The notes under the pieces were generated by a model. That model saw only the letters and a program-made list of their open reading frames with translations, ran no database searches and was not told the origin of the DNA. A stretch of 64,000 nt of DNA, taken from NCBI GenBank assembly GCA_963782445.1, contig CAWAJM010000002.1, positions 186,001 through 250,000 on the forward strand. Reading direction: 5' to 3'. Shown piece after piece: positions 42,397 through 51,167 of the stretch (within the stretch, counting starts at the first letter, position 1; every line of letters begins with the position of its first letter). Position numbers and translations under genes: made by a program. Source of the DNA: ZC4RG20 sp963782445. Lineage in GTDB: Bacteria; Pseudomonadota; Gammaproteobacteria; Steroidobacterales; Rariloculaceae.

Positions 42397-44478
42397 GTGC
42401 AAAACCGCCGCGAGCAGCCCTTTCTCGAACGGCCCGTCGCGAGCCTCTACGGAGTCGGCCCGCGCCTCGGCCCGCGCCTCGAGAAGCTCGGAGTCCGCAG
42501 CGTCGGCGATCTGCTGTGCCTGCTGCCGCAGCGCTACGAGGATCGCACGGTCCTGCGGCCGCTCGGGTCCCTGCGTCCGGGCGAGAAGGTCCTGCTCGAG
42601 GGCACGGTCGAGCTGGCCGAGGTCGTGTTTCGCCGTCGCCGGTCGCTGCTGGTCCGCCTCGGCGATGCTACGGGGGCCGTCACGCTGCGGTTCTTCCATT
42701 TCGCGCCCGCCCAGCAGCAACGCCTCGTGAAGGGCGCTCGGCTGCGCTGCTTCGGCGAAGTGCGCGCGGGCGGCGTCGGGCTCGAGATGGTCCACCCCGA
42801 GTGGCGTCTCGTCGGGCCGGAGGACGGCGGGCCCGAAGCGACCCTGACGCCGGTCTATCCTTCGACCGAGGGGCTGAACCAGCAGCGCCTGCGCCGAATC
42901 GTGCGCAGCGTGCTCGACGCCGTCGCGCGCGAGCCGCTGCCCGACTATCTCGACGATTGCCTGCCTGCAGGCTGGCCGGCCCTCGGCGCGGCCATCGAGT
43001 CGCTGCACCAGCCGCCTCCCGGTACCGATTTCACCGCCCTTGCCTTGGGCCGCCACCCCTGGCAGCGCCGGCTCGCGCTCGAGGAACTCGTCGCGCACAG
43101 GCTCAGCCTGCGTCGCACCGCGCTCGACGCGCGCGGGCAGGCCGCGTTCGAGATCGTCGCGCCCGCAGGTCTCGAGGCGTTTCGCGCCGCGCTGCCGTTC
43201 CGGCTCACGGGCGCGCAGGATGCGGCCCTCGGCGAGATTCTCGGCGACCTGGCCGCGTCGAAGCCCATGCACCGCCTGCTGCAGGGTGACGTCGGCTCCG
43301 GCAAGACCGTCGTTGCCGCGGCCGCGGCATTTGCCGCGAGCGCGGCGGGCTTTCAGACCGCCGTCATGGCCCCTACGGAGCTCCTGGCCGAGCAGCATGC
43401 GGCGAGCTTCAGGAAGTGGCTCGAGCCGCTCGGCATCGGCGTCGCCGCCCTCTCGGGCTCGCTCGCCGGGCAGGCGCGCGCTGCGGCGCTCGCGCGGATT
43501 GGGAGCGGCGAGGCGGCGGTCGCGGTCGGGACCCACGCATTGTTTCAGGAGGCCGTGCAGTTTCGCAGCCTTGCGCTCGTGGTCGTCGACGAGCAGCACC
43601 GCTTCGGCGTGCAGCAGCGCCTGCGGCTCAAGCGCAAAGGGGAGCGCGCCTCGCGCACGCCGCACCAGCTCATCATGACGGCGACGCCCATCCCGCGGAC
43701 GCTCGCGATGACCGCTTATGCCGATCTCGACTGCTCGACGATCGGCGAGCTGCCGGCCGGGCGGCAGCCTGTCAAGACCGTCGTCATGCCCGAGCAGCGC
43801 CGGCCGGAGCTCGTGCAGCGCATCGCCGTCCACTGCCGGGCGGGACGCCAGGCCTATTGGGTCTGCCCGCTCATCGAGGAGTCCGAGCTCGTCGACTCGC
43901 GCGCGGCCAGCGCGCTCGAGCAGGCGCTCGCGGCGGCACTGCCGGACTTGCGCATCGGTCTCGTGCATGGCCGCATGAAGGCGGCTGAGAAGGACGCCGT
44001 CATGAGAGCCTTCGCCTCCCGAGCGCTCGATCTTCTGGTGGCGACGACCGTGGTCGAGGTCGGCGTCGACGTGCCGAACGCGTCGCTCATGGTCGTCGAG
44101 AACGCCGAGCGCATGGGCCTCGCGCAACTGCACCAGCTGCGCGGCCGCGTGGGCCGCGGCGAGGTCGCTTCGAGCTGCGTGCTGCTCTACAAGCCGCCGC
44201 TCTCGGACGTCGCGCGCGAGCGGCTCGACCTCATGCGCCGCAGCAACGACGGTTTCGAGATCGCCCAGAAGGATCTCGAGCTGCGCGGCCCGGGCGAGGT
44301 ACTAGGCACGCGCCAGACGGGCGTCATGCAGCTGCGCGTCGCCGATCTGATGCGCGACGCCGACCTCCTGCCGACGGCCGCCGGCATCGCCGATGCGCTG
44401 CTCGAGCGGCACCCGGAACGCGCCGCGCCGCTGATTCGCCGTTGGATCGCGGGCGGGGCCGAGTACGCCAAAGTCTGA
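42397..44478 (+). CDS. recG: ATP-dependent DNA helicase RecG
   Basis: 693 residues from GTG 42397. The N-terminal wedge (OB) domain has L-Y-G-V-G-P-R-L and R-Y-E-D-R-T. Helicase motifs: G-D-V-G-S-G-K-T (I), A-P-T-E-L-L-A-E-Q-H (Ia), D-E-Q-H-R-F-G-V-Q-Q-R (II), M-T-A-T-P-I-P-R-T-L-A (III), and late Q-L-H-Q-L-R-G-R-V-G-R-G (VI). It remodels stalled replication forks and Holliday junctions. Last gene of the gmk-rpoZ-spoT-ridA-recG run. Confidence 0.96.
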   Translation: MQNRREQPFLERPVASLYGVGPRLGPRLEKLGVRSVGDLLCLLPQRYEDRTVLRPLGSLRPGEKVLLEGTVELAEVVFRRRRSLLVRLGDATGAVTLRFFHFAPAQQQRLVKGARLRCFGEVRAGGVGLEMVHPEWRLVGPEDGGPEATLTPVYPSTEGLNQQRLRRIVRSVLDAVAREPLPDYLDDCLPAGWPALGAAIESLHQPPPGTDFTALALGRHPWQRRLALEELVAHRLSLRRTALDARGQAAFEIVAPAGLEAFRAALPFRLTGAQDAALGEILGDLAASKPMHRLLQGDVGSGKTVVAAAAAFAASAAGFQTAVMAPTELLAEQHAASFRKWLEPLGIGVAALSGSLAGQARAAALARIGSGEAAVAVGTHALFQEAVQFRSLALVVVDEQHRFGVQQRLRLKRKGERASRTPHQLIMTATPIPRTLAMTAYADLDCSTIGELPAGRQPVKTVVMPEQRRPELVQRIAVHCRAGRQAYWVCPLIEESELVDSRAASALEQALAAALPDLRIGLVHGRMKAAEKDAVMRAFASRALDLLVATTVVEVGVDVPNASLMVVENAERMGLAQLHQLRGRVGRGEVASSCVLLYKPPLSDVARERLDLMRRSNDGFEIAQKDLELRGPGEVLGTRQTGVMQLRVADLMRDADLLPTAAGIADALLERHPERAAPLIRRWIAGGAEYAKV

Positions 44479-44520
44479 GGCCTTGCCGCGGCCACGCGCG
44501 CGGTCACCAAGACGAAGATG

Positions 44521-44642
44521 TCGCTCGAAGCCATGGACACGAGGCGTGGCGGGACCGCCGTGAACCCCTCCCTGGGGGCTCGCTGGGCGCCCTCCCTGGC
44601 GCCCAGCGTCCCGCCACGCCTCATGTCCATGGCTTCGAGCGA
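44521..44642. repeat. Palindromic intergenic element (copy 3 of the shared-core family)
   Basis: Arms 44521-44554 and 44609-44642 are 34 bases long and complementary at 33 positions (a G-T pair at the other). The core between them reads CCGCCGTGAACCCCTCCCTG, then GGGGCTCG and the hairpin GGGCGCC/GGCGCCC around CTCCCT. It begins 43 bases after the recG stop and could also end recG transcription. The gap 44479-44937 holds this element, copy 4 and the ubiA promoter region, and no gene I can support. Confidence 0.88.
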
Positions 44643-44718
44643 CAGGACTCTCCAGTGAGGGTCGTCGGGCGCTGGTGCGCTAGCGCTCCTGGAGCCGAAC
44701 CCGGCACGCCGCCTCGGG

Positions 44719-44834
44719 CGGAGGCTTGCGCATCGAGGCGTTGTGGGGACCGTGCGCGCCAGGGATGGCGCGCCCGGAGCCTCCAGGGAAGGATTCACGG
44801 CGTTCCCCACAACGCCTCGATGCGCAAGCCTCCG
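44719..44834. repeat. Palindromic intergenic element (copy 4, core in reverse orientation)
   Basis: Arms 44719-44749 and 44804-44834 (CGGAGGCTTGCGCATCGAGG...) are a perfect 31-base inverted repeat. The core is the reverse complement of copies 2, 3 and 5, running GGCGCGCCCGGAGCC then TCCAGGGAAGGATTCACGGC. It lies 76 bases from copy 3 and about 90 bases ahead of the ubiA -10 box. Confidence 0.88.
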
Positions 44835-44922
44835 TCCTGCCGCCGCAACCCAACGAACGTCTTCAACGACGGCACGGCTCTTCGAGCACGGCCCGAATGA
44901 TGCGGCGGCCGGGAACGCGCCC

Positions 44923-44928
44923 TACAAT
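44923..44928 (+). promoter_or_regulatory. Predicted -10 box of ubiA
   Basis: TACAAT sits 9 bases before the ubiA ATG, so the transcript would have almost no leader. No convincing -35 box is seen 16-18 bases upstream, and the same CTACAAT context recurs ahead of ppc and the DUF3237 gene. Confidence 0.4.
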
Positions 44929-44937
44929 GCCGAAGCC

Positions 44938-45906
44938 ATGACCGAAGGAACCGACCTCCGCGATCGCGCCGCCGGCATCGCCGTGCGCGGCCTGAGGGGC
45001 TCGCGCCGCCTCCTGCACGAGCTCGGCCTGATTCTCGAGCACTACTCGAAGTACGCGAGGCTCATGCGCCTGCACCGGCCCATCGGCATCTGGCTGCTTC
45101 TTTGGCCGACGCTCTGGGCGCTCTGGATCGCGAGCGCGGGCCGGCCCAATCAGAAGGTCTTTGTCGTGCTCGTGCTCGGGACCATCGTCGTGCGCTCGGC
45201 CGGCTGCATCATCAACGATTTCGCGGATAGAAATTTCGACCCGCACGTGCGCAGGACGGCAGACCGGCCGCTTGCGACGCGCGAGATTGCGCCGGCGGAG
45301 GCGCTGATTCTGTTCGGAGCGCTCATGCTCATCGCTCTGGGTCTCGTCATGACGCTGAACCGCCTGACGCTGTGGCTCGCCGTCGCGGGTGCGGTCATGG
45401 CCATCGTGTATCCCTTTATGAAGCGCGTCATGTCCGCGCCGCAGTTCGTGCTGGGTTTCGCGTTCGCCTGGGGCGTGCCCATGGCCTACGCAGCCGAGAC
45501 CGGAACCGTGCCGCGTATCGGCTGGCTGCTTTGTTTGGCCGCGATCATCTGGGTCATCGTCTACGATACCGAGTACGCGATGGTGGACCGCGAGGACGAC
45601 ATGGGCGTCGGCGTGCGCTCGACGGCGATTTTGTTCGGCGAAATGGACCGAGCCATGATCGCAGGTCTGCAGGCGCTGTTCCTGCTGAGCCTGCTGCTCG
45701 TCGGCCAGGGCGCGCACCTCGGGCCCTGGTACTACGGCGGCCTCGGCGCCGCGTTGCTGTTCGCGCTGTACCAGCAGTATCTGCTGCGGGCACGGGAGCC
45801 CGCCGACTGCTTTAGAGCCTTCTTGAACAACGCCTGGCTCGGCGGAGCCGTCTTCTTGGGTATCGCGCTCGACTTCATCTTCCGGACGCCGCACGCCTCG
45901 GGCTAA
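44938..45906 (+). CDS. ubiA: 4-hydroxybenzoate polyprenyltransferase
   Basis: 322 residues with about eight hydrophobic helices. The two Asp-rich prenyl-pyrophosphate motifs are I-N-D-F-A-D-R-N-F-D (about 97-106) and Y-D-T-E-Y-A-M-V-D-R-E-D-D (about 208-220). M-R-L-H-R-P-I-G-I-W-L-L-L-W-P-T at the start of the first helix is typical of UbiA. It prenylates 4-hydroxybenzoate for ubiquinone at the inner membrane. No ubiC (chorismate lyase) is adjacent. About 35 extra N-terminal residues precede the conserved start. Its end overlaps convergent comF by 4 bases. Confidence 0.95.
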   Translation: MTEGTDLRDRAAGIAVRGLRGSRRLLHELGLILEHYSKYARLMRLHRPIGIWLLLWPTLWALWIASAGRPNQKVFVVLVLGTIVVRSAGCIINDFADRNFDPHVRRTADRPLATREIAPAEALILFGALMLIALGLVMTLNRLTLWLAVAGAVMAIVYPFMKRVMSAPQFVLGFAFAWGVPMAYAAETGTVPRIGWLLCLAAIIWVIVYDTEYAMVDREDDMGVGVRSTAILFGEMDRAMIAGLQALFLLSLLLVGQGAHLGPWYYGGLGAALLFALYQQYLLRAREPADCFRAFLNNAWLGGAVFLGIALDFIFRTPHASG

Positions 45907-46595
45907 GCCCCGAGCTTCCGGCCCGGGACGGCGGCAGGCAGCGTGCGCGCCACGGCCACGGCGTCGACGCTTGCGGCCCCGGCGGCGAGCAGGGCCGCGG
46001 CCGCGGCGTCCACGGTCGCGCCGGTCGTCACCACGTCGTCGACGAGCCACACGCCGAGGCCCGCGAAATCGCCGTGGGCGCTATAGGCGCCCGCGACATT
46101 GGCCCGGCGGCGGCGCGCGCCCAGCGACGATTGCGGGGGCGCGGCGCGAGTGCGTGTCAGGCCCGCGCTGCGGACGGCGATGCCGAGGCCGGCCGCGAGG
46201 CCCCGGGCGATCTCGAATGCCTGGTTGTAGCCACGCTCGTAGAGCCGCTCGCGATGCAGAGGAACCGCGACGAGCATTGCGGCGCCTGCAGCCAAGCCGC
46301 CCACGGCTTCGGCCAGCAGCAGCCCGAGCGCGCGGCCGAGGCGCCGGTCGTCGTCGAACTTCAGTGCCTGCAGATAGTGGCTCAGGGGATAGGCATAAGC
46401 GTAGGGCGCGACGATGCGCGCCACGTGCCGCAAGCCTTGGCGCGGACAGGCCTCGACGGGCCGCGGCAAGCCGCAACGGGTGCACGGGGCCTCGATGCGC
46501 CGAAACTCGGCCCGGCATCCCGCGCAGAATCCGGCCTCCGTCGGACCGCGGCAGGCCGGGCACGTTTCGGGAAACAGCAAGGACCACATCGCCAT
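45903..46595 (-). CDS. comF: ComF-family phosphoribosyltransferase-like protein
   Basis: 230 residues. The N-terminal zinc-ribbon-like part has C-P-A-C, C-A-G-C, C-T-R-C-G-L and a further Cys. The PRTase domain has V-P-L-H-R-E-R-L-Y-E-R-G-Y-N-Q-A and the PRPP loop V-W-L-V-D-D-V-V-T-T-G-A-T. Members support natural transformation in some bacteria, and the E. coli ortholog GntX/YhgH has a related role. It is divergent from bioB, the usual comF-bioB arrangement. Confidence 0.92.
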   Translation of the reverse strand: MAMWSLLFPETCPACRGPTEAGFCAGCRAEFRRIEAPCTRCGLPRPVEACPRQGLRHVARIVAPYAYAYPLSHYLQALKFDDDRRLGRALGLLLAEAVGGLAAGAAMLVAVPLHRERLYERGYNQAFEIARGLAAGLGIAVRSAGLTRTRAAPPQSSLGARRRRANVAGAYSAHGDFAGLGVWLVDDVVTTGATVDAAAAALLAAGAASVDAVAVARTLPAAVPGRKLGA

Positions 46596-46624
46596 CGTTC
46601 GGACCGCGGCAGCGGCCCGCGGCC

Positions 46625-46653
46625 GTCAACTAACCGCCGGATTGCGAGTTGAC
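46625..46653. promoter_or_regulatory. Candidate operator over the bioB promoter
   Basis: GTCAACT (46625-46631) and AGTTGAC (46647-46653) are perfect 7-base arms separated by 15 bases. The right arm overlaps the -35 box of bioB. The arm spacing is like that of BirA operators (arms separated by about 15 bases), but the arm sequence differs from the enteric consensus, so BirA binding is only a suggestion. Confidence 0.45.
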
Positions 46654-46677
46654 AGTGCCGGAGGCCGTTCCGATACT
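46649..46677 (+). promoter_or_regulatory. Predicted promoter of bioB
   Basis: TTGACA (46649-46654), a 17-base spacer and GATACT (46672-46677) make a near-consensus sigma70 promoter, with a start site about 33 bases before the bioB ATG. Confidence 0.7.
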
Positions 46678-46716
46678 GCAGCGTTTCACGGCAGGCGCAC
46701 ACGGAGCGAGCGGGCA

Positions 46717-47721
46717 ATGTCGGCGATCGATCGAGAATTAGTGGTCGGCGGCATCGCCATCGGCGCGACGCCCCGCAACGACTGGGCGCGGGCCGAGATC
46801 GAGGCGCTGTTCGCGCTGCCGCTCATCGACTTGCTGTTCGCGGCCCAGTGGGTGCACCGCCGCCACTTCGAGGCGAACGCCGTGCAGGTGTCGACGCTGC
46901 TGTCGATCAAGACCGGCGCCTGTCCCGAGGACTGCAACTACTGCTCGCAGAGCATCCGCTACGACACGGGCATCGAGGTCCACGAGCTCATGCCGCACGC
47001 GCAGGTCATCGCGGCGGCCAGAGCCGCGCGCGACGCGGGTGCGACACGCTTCTGCCTCAGCGCTGCCTATCGCGGTCCAAAGGAAAGCCAGCTCGAGCCG
47101 ATTCTCGGCATGATCCGCGAGGTCAAGGCCCTCGGGCTCGAGACCTGCGCGACGCTCGGGTTGCTGCGGGAGGGGCAGGCCGAGCAGCTCGCGGAGGCGG
47201 GTCTCGATTACTACAACCACAACATCGACACCTCCCCCGAACACTACTCGCGCATCATCACGACGCGCAGCTTCGAAGATCGGCTCGCGACCCTGGCGCG
47301 CGTGCGCAAGGCCGGCCTCAAGGTCTGCTGCGGCGGGATCCTGGGCCTCGGCGAGAGCCGGTCGGACCGCGTCGCGTTCCTGCAGGCGCTGACCGCGCTC
47401 GATACGCCGCCCGAGAGCGTGCCCATCAACCGGCTCACGCGCATCCCGGGCACGCCGCTCGGCGACGTCGAGCCGTTCGACAATTTCGAGTTCGTGCGCA
47501 CCGTCGCCGTCGCACGGATTCTCATGCCGGGCTCGCACGTCCGCTTGTCAGCCGGGCGCGCGGATTTCAGCGACGAGATGCAGGCGCTGTGCTTTCTCGC
47601 CGGGGCCAACTCGATCTTTTACGGCGAGAAGCTCCTGACGACGGGGAATCCGGAAACCGCGGCGGATCGCGCTCTGTTTGCGCGCCTGGGACTGCGGGCC
47701 GAGACGCGGTCCGAGGCCTGA
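46717..47721 (+). CDS. bioB: Biotin synthase
   Basis: 334 residues from ATG 46717. Radical SAM enzyme inserting sulfur into dethiobiotin. The cluster motif C-P-E-D-C-N-Y-C lies at about 69-76. Further conserved blocks are Y-Y-N-H-N-I-D-T-S, the 2Fe-2S ligand region G-L-K-V-C-C-G-G-I-L-G-L-G-E, N-R-L-T-R-I-P-G-T-P-L, and V-R-L-S-A-G-R. It precedes bioC; bioF, bioH and bioD are not between them as in some genomes. Confidence 0.96.
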   Translation: MSAIDRELVVGGIAIGATPRNDWARAEIEALFALPLIDLLFAAQWVHRRHFEANAVQVSTLLSIKTGACPEDCNYCSQSIRYDTGIEVHELMPHAQVIAAARAARDAGATRFCLSAAYRGPKESQLEPILGMIREVKALGLETCATLGLLREGQAEQLAEAGLDYYNHNIDTSPEHYSRIITTRSFEDRLATLARVRKAGLKVCCGGILGLGESRSDRVAFLQALTALDTPPESVPINRLTRIPGTPLGDVEPFDNFEFVRTVAVARILMPGSHVRLSAGRADFSDEMQALCFLAGANSIFYGEKLLTTGNPETAADRALFARLGLRAETRSEA

Positions 47722-47739
47722 GCTGCGCAGCCGCGCGTC

Positions 47740-48645
47740 GTGAGCCGCCGCAGCGCCGAATTTGCGCTTCCGGAGCCCGGCGCCGCGCGCCGCGCATTAG
47801 ATCGTGCCGCGGCCACCTTCGACGCGGCGAGCGTCGTGCACGACGAGGCGAGGCGGCGTTTGCTCGATCGCCTCGATTACGTGCGGCTCGAGCCCGCCGT
47901 GGCCGTCGATCTCGGCAGCGCCACGGGCCGCGGGGCCGCCGAGCTCGCGCGGCGCTACCCGCGGGCGCGCGTGGTCGCCGTAGACTCGAGCCCCGCGATG
48001 CTCGCGCGCGCGCGCCAATTCGCCGCCGTCGTGGCCGCCGATGCCGAAGAGATACCGCTCGGAGATGGCACGGCACAGCTGATTTTCGCTAATATGGTGC
48101 TCCCCTGGTGTCGGCCCGATCGCGTGTTCGCGCAGGCGGCGCGGGTATTGACGGAAGGGGGGCTGTTCTCATTCGCGACGCTCGGCCCCGATTCGCTCAT
48201 GGAGGTGCGTAGGGCTTGGGCGGCCGTCGATGACGCTGTGCACGTGCACGCGCAGTTCGACATGCACGACCTCGGCGATCTCGCAGTCGCGCAAGGTCTG
48301 GCCGAACCCGTCGTCGACGTCGATCGGATCGAGCTCACTTATACGGACGTAGGCATGATGATCCGAGACCTGCGGGCCTGCGGCGCCGTGAACGTCGCGG
48401 GCGGCCGGCGGCGGGGGCTTACGGCCCCGCGGCGCTGGGCCGGCTTCGAGCGGGCATTGCTCGCGGGCCGGCGCGACGGCCGTTTCCACGTGACCGTCGA
48501 GCTCATACTCGGCCAGGCCTGGGGGGCGGGCCGGCCCCGCGGCCGGCGGTCCGGAGGCGGCGGCGAGGTCGGCGTGCCGGTCTCGGAAGTCGGCCGAATC
48601 GGGCGGCGGCAGGCGCGAGCCACGCCGCCAGGCATACAGGAGTAA
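47740..48645 (+). CDS. bioC: Malonyl-ACP O-methyltransferase, BioC-like
   Basis: 301 residues from GTG 47740. SAM-methyltransferase motif I V-D-L-G-S-A-T-G-R-G (about 50-59), motif II V-V-A-V-D-S-S-P-A-M-L, V-L-P-W-C-R-P-D and the G-G-L-F-S-F-A-T-L-G-P-D-S-L strand are BioC-type. BioC masks malonyl-ACP as a methyl ester to start pimelate synthesis. Its position 18 bases after bioB supports this role. The last 50 residues are Gly/Arg-rich and poorly conserved-looking, possibly a non-functional tail. Confidence 0.87.
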   Translation: MSRRSAEFALPEPGAARRALDRAAATFDAASVVHDEARRRLLDRLDYVRLEPAVAVDLGSATGRGAAELARRYPRARVVAVDSSPAMLARARQFAAVVAADAEEIPLGDGTAQLIFANMVLPWCRPDRVFAQAARVLTEGGLFSFATLGPDSLMEVRRAWAAVDDAVHVHAQFDMHDLGDLAVAQGLAEPVVDVDRIELTYTDVGMMIRDLRACGAVNVAGGRRRGLTAPRRWAGFERALLAGRRDGRFHVTVELILGQAWGAGRPRGRRSGGGGEVGVPVSEVGRIGRRQARATPPGIQE

Positions 48646-48709
48646 GTACATGACGCAAGCGAGATCGGAGGCAAACTCTGCTAGAATCCCGCGCGCCCAC
48701 CCCGAACCC

Positions 48710-49540
48710 ATGTTGTCAATTAGTCGAATGAAGAGAAAACTTGGCGTCCTCGCGGCCGCGGCCGCCGCGCTGTTCCTGCTCGGCCCAACCGCCTCGGCCG
48801 ACCTACGGTTCAATATGCCTTACGGCGTGACCCCGAGCAGCCACGAGATCTATCGGCTGCACATGCTCGCGTTCTGGATCTGCGTCGGCATCGGCGTCGT
48901 CGTGTACGGCCTCATGGTCTACGCGCTCATCAACTTCCGTAAGTCCAAAGGCGCGGTGGCGGCGAAATTCACGCACAGCACGCGTCTCGAGATTATTTGG
49001 ACGACGATCCCGGTGCTGATTCTCATCGGGCTCGCCGTACCGTCCGTCAAGACGCTCGTGAGCGTCGAGGACACCCACAATCCGGATCTCACGGTCAAGG
49101 TCACGGGCTACCAGTGGCGGTGGCAGTACCAGTACATGAACAAGAACGTGAGTTTCTACAGCACGCTCGACCGCAAGAGCAACGCCGCGCGGCAGCCGGA
49201 TTCGGGCATCTCGCCGTTCTCGGTCGCGCACTATCTGCGCAACGTCGATCATCCGCTCGTCGTCCCCGTCAACGCGAAGGTCCGGCTGCTGATCACGGCC
49301 GCGGACGTGATCCACTCCTGGTGGGTGCCGATGCTCGGCGTCAAGCGCGACGCGATCCCGGGCTATATCAACGAGTCGTGGTTCAAGGCCGAGAAGGAAG
49401 GCACGTACCGAGGGCAGTGTGCCGAGCTCTGCGGCATGGACCACGGCTTCATGCCGATCGTCGTGCGGGTCGTGAGCAAGGACGAATTCAATAAGTGGCT
49501 GGCCGAGCAGGCGCAGCCTGCGGTGAGCCGCGCCGACTGA
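48710..49540 (+). CDS. coxB: Cytochrome c oxidase subunit II
   Basis: 276 residues from ATG 48710; ATG 48728 (M-K-R-K-L) is an equally good start. A signal peptide (hydrophobic stretch ending S-A) and two membrane helices (about 48-70 and 90-110) precede the periplasmic cupredoxin domain. The CuA site is intact: an upstream His in D-V-I-H-S-W-W-V-P, then C-A-E-L-C-G-M-D-H-G-F-M. G-Y-Q-W-R-W-Q-Y is the aromatic electron-entry patch. No fused cytochrome c domain. A TAGAAT box at 48681-48686 is the probable -10. Confidence 0.95.
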   Translation: MLSISRMKRKLGVLAAAAAALFLLGPTASADLRFNMPYGVTPSSHEIYRLHMLAFWICVGIGVVVYGLMVYALINFRKSKGAVAAKFTHSTRLEIIWTTIPVLILIGLAVPSVKTLVSVEDTHNPDLTVKVTGYQWRWQYQYMNKNVSFYSTLDRKSNAARQPDSGISPFSVAHYLRNVDHPLVVPVNAKVRLLITAADVIHSWWVPMLGVKRDAIPGYINESWFKAEKEGTYRGQCAELCGMDHGFMPIVVRVVSKDEFNKWLAEQAQPAVSRAD

Positions 49541-49577
49541 GCGCGCCATCGGCAGCAGCTTTAGGAGAGAGATTGGG

Positions 49578-51167
49578 ATGAGCACAACGACTGTCAACGT
49601 CCACGCCCCTGCCCACGGCACCAAAGGCTTCGTGCCGTGGATCACGCGTTGGATCACCACGACGAATCACAAGGACATCGGCACGCTGTACCTGACGTTC
49701 AGCCTCGTCATGCTGTTCGTCGGCGGCGCCATGGCCATGGTGATCCGCGCGGAGTTGTTCGAGCCGGGACTGCAGTTCGTCAATCCGTTGTTCTACAACG
49801 AGATGACGACCATGCACGCCCTGATCATGATCTTCGGCATGGTCATGCCGGCGTTCACGGGCTTCGCCAACTGGATGATTCCGCTCATGATCGGCGCGCC
49901 CGACATGGCGTTGCCGCGGCTCAACAACTGGTCGTTCTGGCTGTTGCCGTTCGCCGCGACACTGCTGCTGTCCACGCTGTTCATGCCGGGCGGCGGGCCG
50001 GCCGGCGGCTGGACGATGTATCCGCCGCTGATTCTGCAGACGGGCTACGCCTTCCCGTTCCTGATCTTCGCGGTCCACTTGCTCGGCGTCTCCTCGATCC
50101 TGGCCTCGATCAACGTCATCGTGACGATCCTGAACATGCGCGCGCCGGGCATGTCGCTGCTCAAGATGCCGCTGTTCGTATGGACCTGGCTGATCACGGC
50201 CTTTCTCATGATTCTCGCGATGCCGGTGCTCGCCGGCGCCGTGACGATGCTGCTGACGGACCGCTATTTCGGCACGAGCTTTTTCCAGGCGGCGGGCGGC
50301 GGCGACCCCGTCCTGTTCCAGCATATTTTCTGGTTCTTCGGGCACCCCGAGGTCTACATCCTGATTCTGCCGGCCTTCGGCGTGATCTCGCAGGTCATTC
50401 CGACGTTCTCGCGCAAGCCGCTGTTCGGCTACTCGTCCATGGTCTATGCGACGGCGGCCATCGCGTTTCTATCGACGATCGTCTGGGCGCACCACATGTT
50501 CACGACGGGCATTCCGCTCGGCGGCCTGCTGTTCTTCATGATGTCGACGATGCTCATCGCGATCCCGACGGGCGTGAAGATCTTCAATTGGATCGCGACG
50601 ATGTGGAAGGGCTCGCTGTCGTTCGAGACGCCGATGCTGTTCGCGATCGGCTTCCTGTTTCTGTTCACGATCGGCGGCTTCTCGGGCGTCATGCTCGCGC
50701 TCGTGCCGGCCGACTTCCAGTACCAGGACAGCTACTTCGTCGTCGCGCACTTCCACTACGTGCTCGTGCCCGGCGCGCTGTTCGGCCTGTTCGCGGCCAC
50801 GTATTACTGGATCCCGAAAATGACGGGCGTCATGTACGACGAGCGCCTCGGCAAGTGGCACTTCTGGCTCACGATCATCTTCGTGAACGTCACGTTCTTC
50901 CCGCAGCACTTCCTCGGGCTCGCGGGCATGCCGCGGCGCATCCCGGACTACGCCGTGCAGTTCACCGACTTCAACATGGTCTCCAGCATCGGTGCCTTCG
51001 GTCTCGGTCTCTCGCAGCTGATCTTCCTCTACGTGGTCATCAAGTGCCTGCGTAAGGACGGCGTGCGTGCGACGGCCAAGGTCTGGGACGAGCCCGAGGG
51101 GCTCGAATGGACGGTGCCTTCGCCGGCTCCGCACCACACGTTCGACGTGCCGCCGGTCGTCGAATGA
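49578..51167 (+). CDS. coxA: Cytochrome c oxidase subunit I
   Basis: 529 residues with twelve hydrophobic helices. Heme and CuB ligands sit in the expected motifs: T-T-M-H-A-L-I-M-I-F (heme a His), W-F-F-G-H-P-E-V-Y-I (CuB His linked to Tyr), W-A-H-H-M-F-T-T-G, and H-F-H-Y-V-L-V. The D-channel motif N-W-M-I-P-L-M-I-G-A-P-D-M-A and the Glu-containing helix motif indicate an A-type heme-copper oxidase. AGGAGAGA precedes the ATG. Confidence 0.96.
   Translation: MSTTTVNVHAPAHGTKGFVPWITRWITTTNHKDIGTLYLTFSLVMLFVGGAMAMVIRAELFEPGLQFVNPLFYNEMTTMHALIMIFGMVMPAFTGFANWMIPLMIGAPDMALPRLNNWSFWLLPFAATLLLSTLFMPGGGPAGGWTMYPPLILQTGYAFPFLIFAVHLLGVSSILASINVIVTILNMRAPGMSLLKMPLFVWTWLITAFLMILAMPVLAGAVTMLLTDRYFGTSFFQAAGGGDPVLFQHIFWFFGHPEVYILILPAFGVISQVIPTFSRKPLFGYSSMVYATAAIAFLSTIVWAHHMFTTGIPLGGLLFFMMSTMLIAIPTGVKIFNWIATMWKGSLSFETPMLFAIGFLFLFTIGGFSGVMLALVPADFQYQDSYFVVAHFHYVLVPGALFGLFAATYYWIPKMTGVMYDERLGKWHFWLTIIFVNVTFFPQHFLGLAGMPRRIPDYAVQFTDFNMVSSIGAFGLGLSQLIFLYVVIKCLRKDGVRATAKVWDEPEGLEWTVPSPAPHHTFDVPPVVE

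Noticed and set aside
44187..44810. Minus-strand frame spanning the end of recG and repeat copies 3-4
   Set aside because: Antisense to recG and then palindromic repeat; no independent coding signal.
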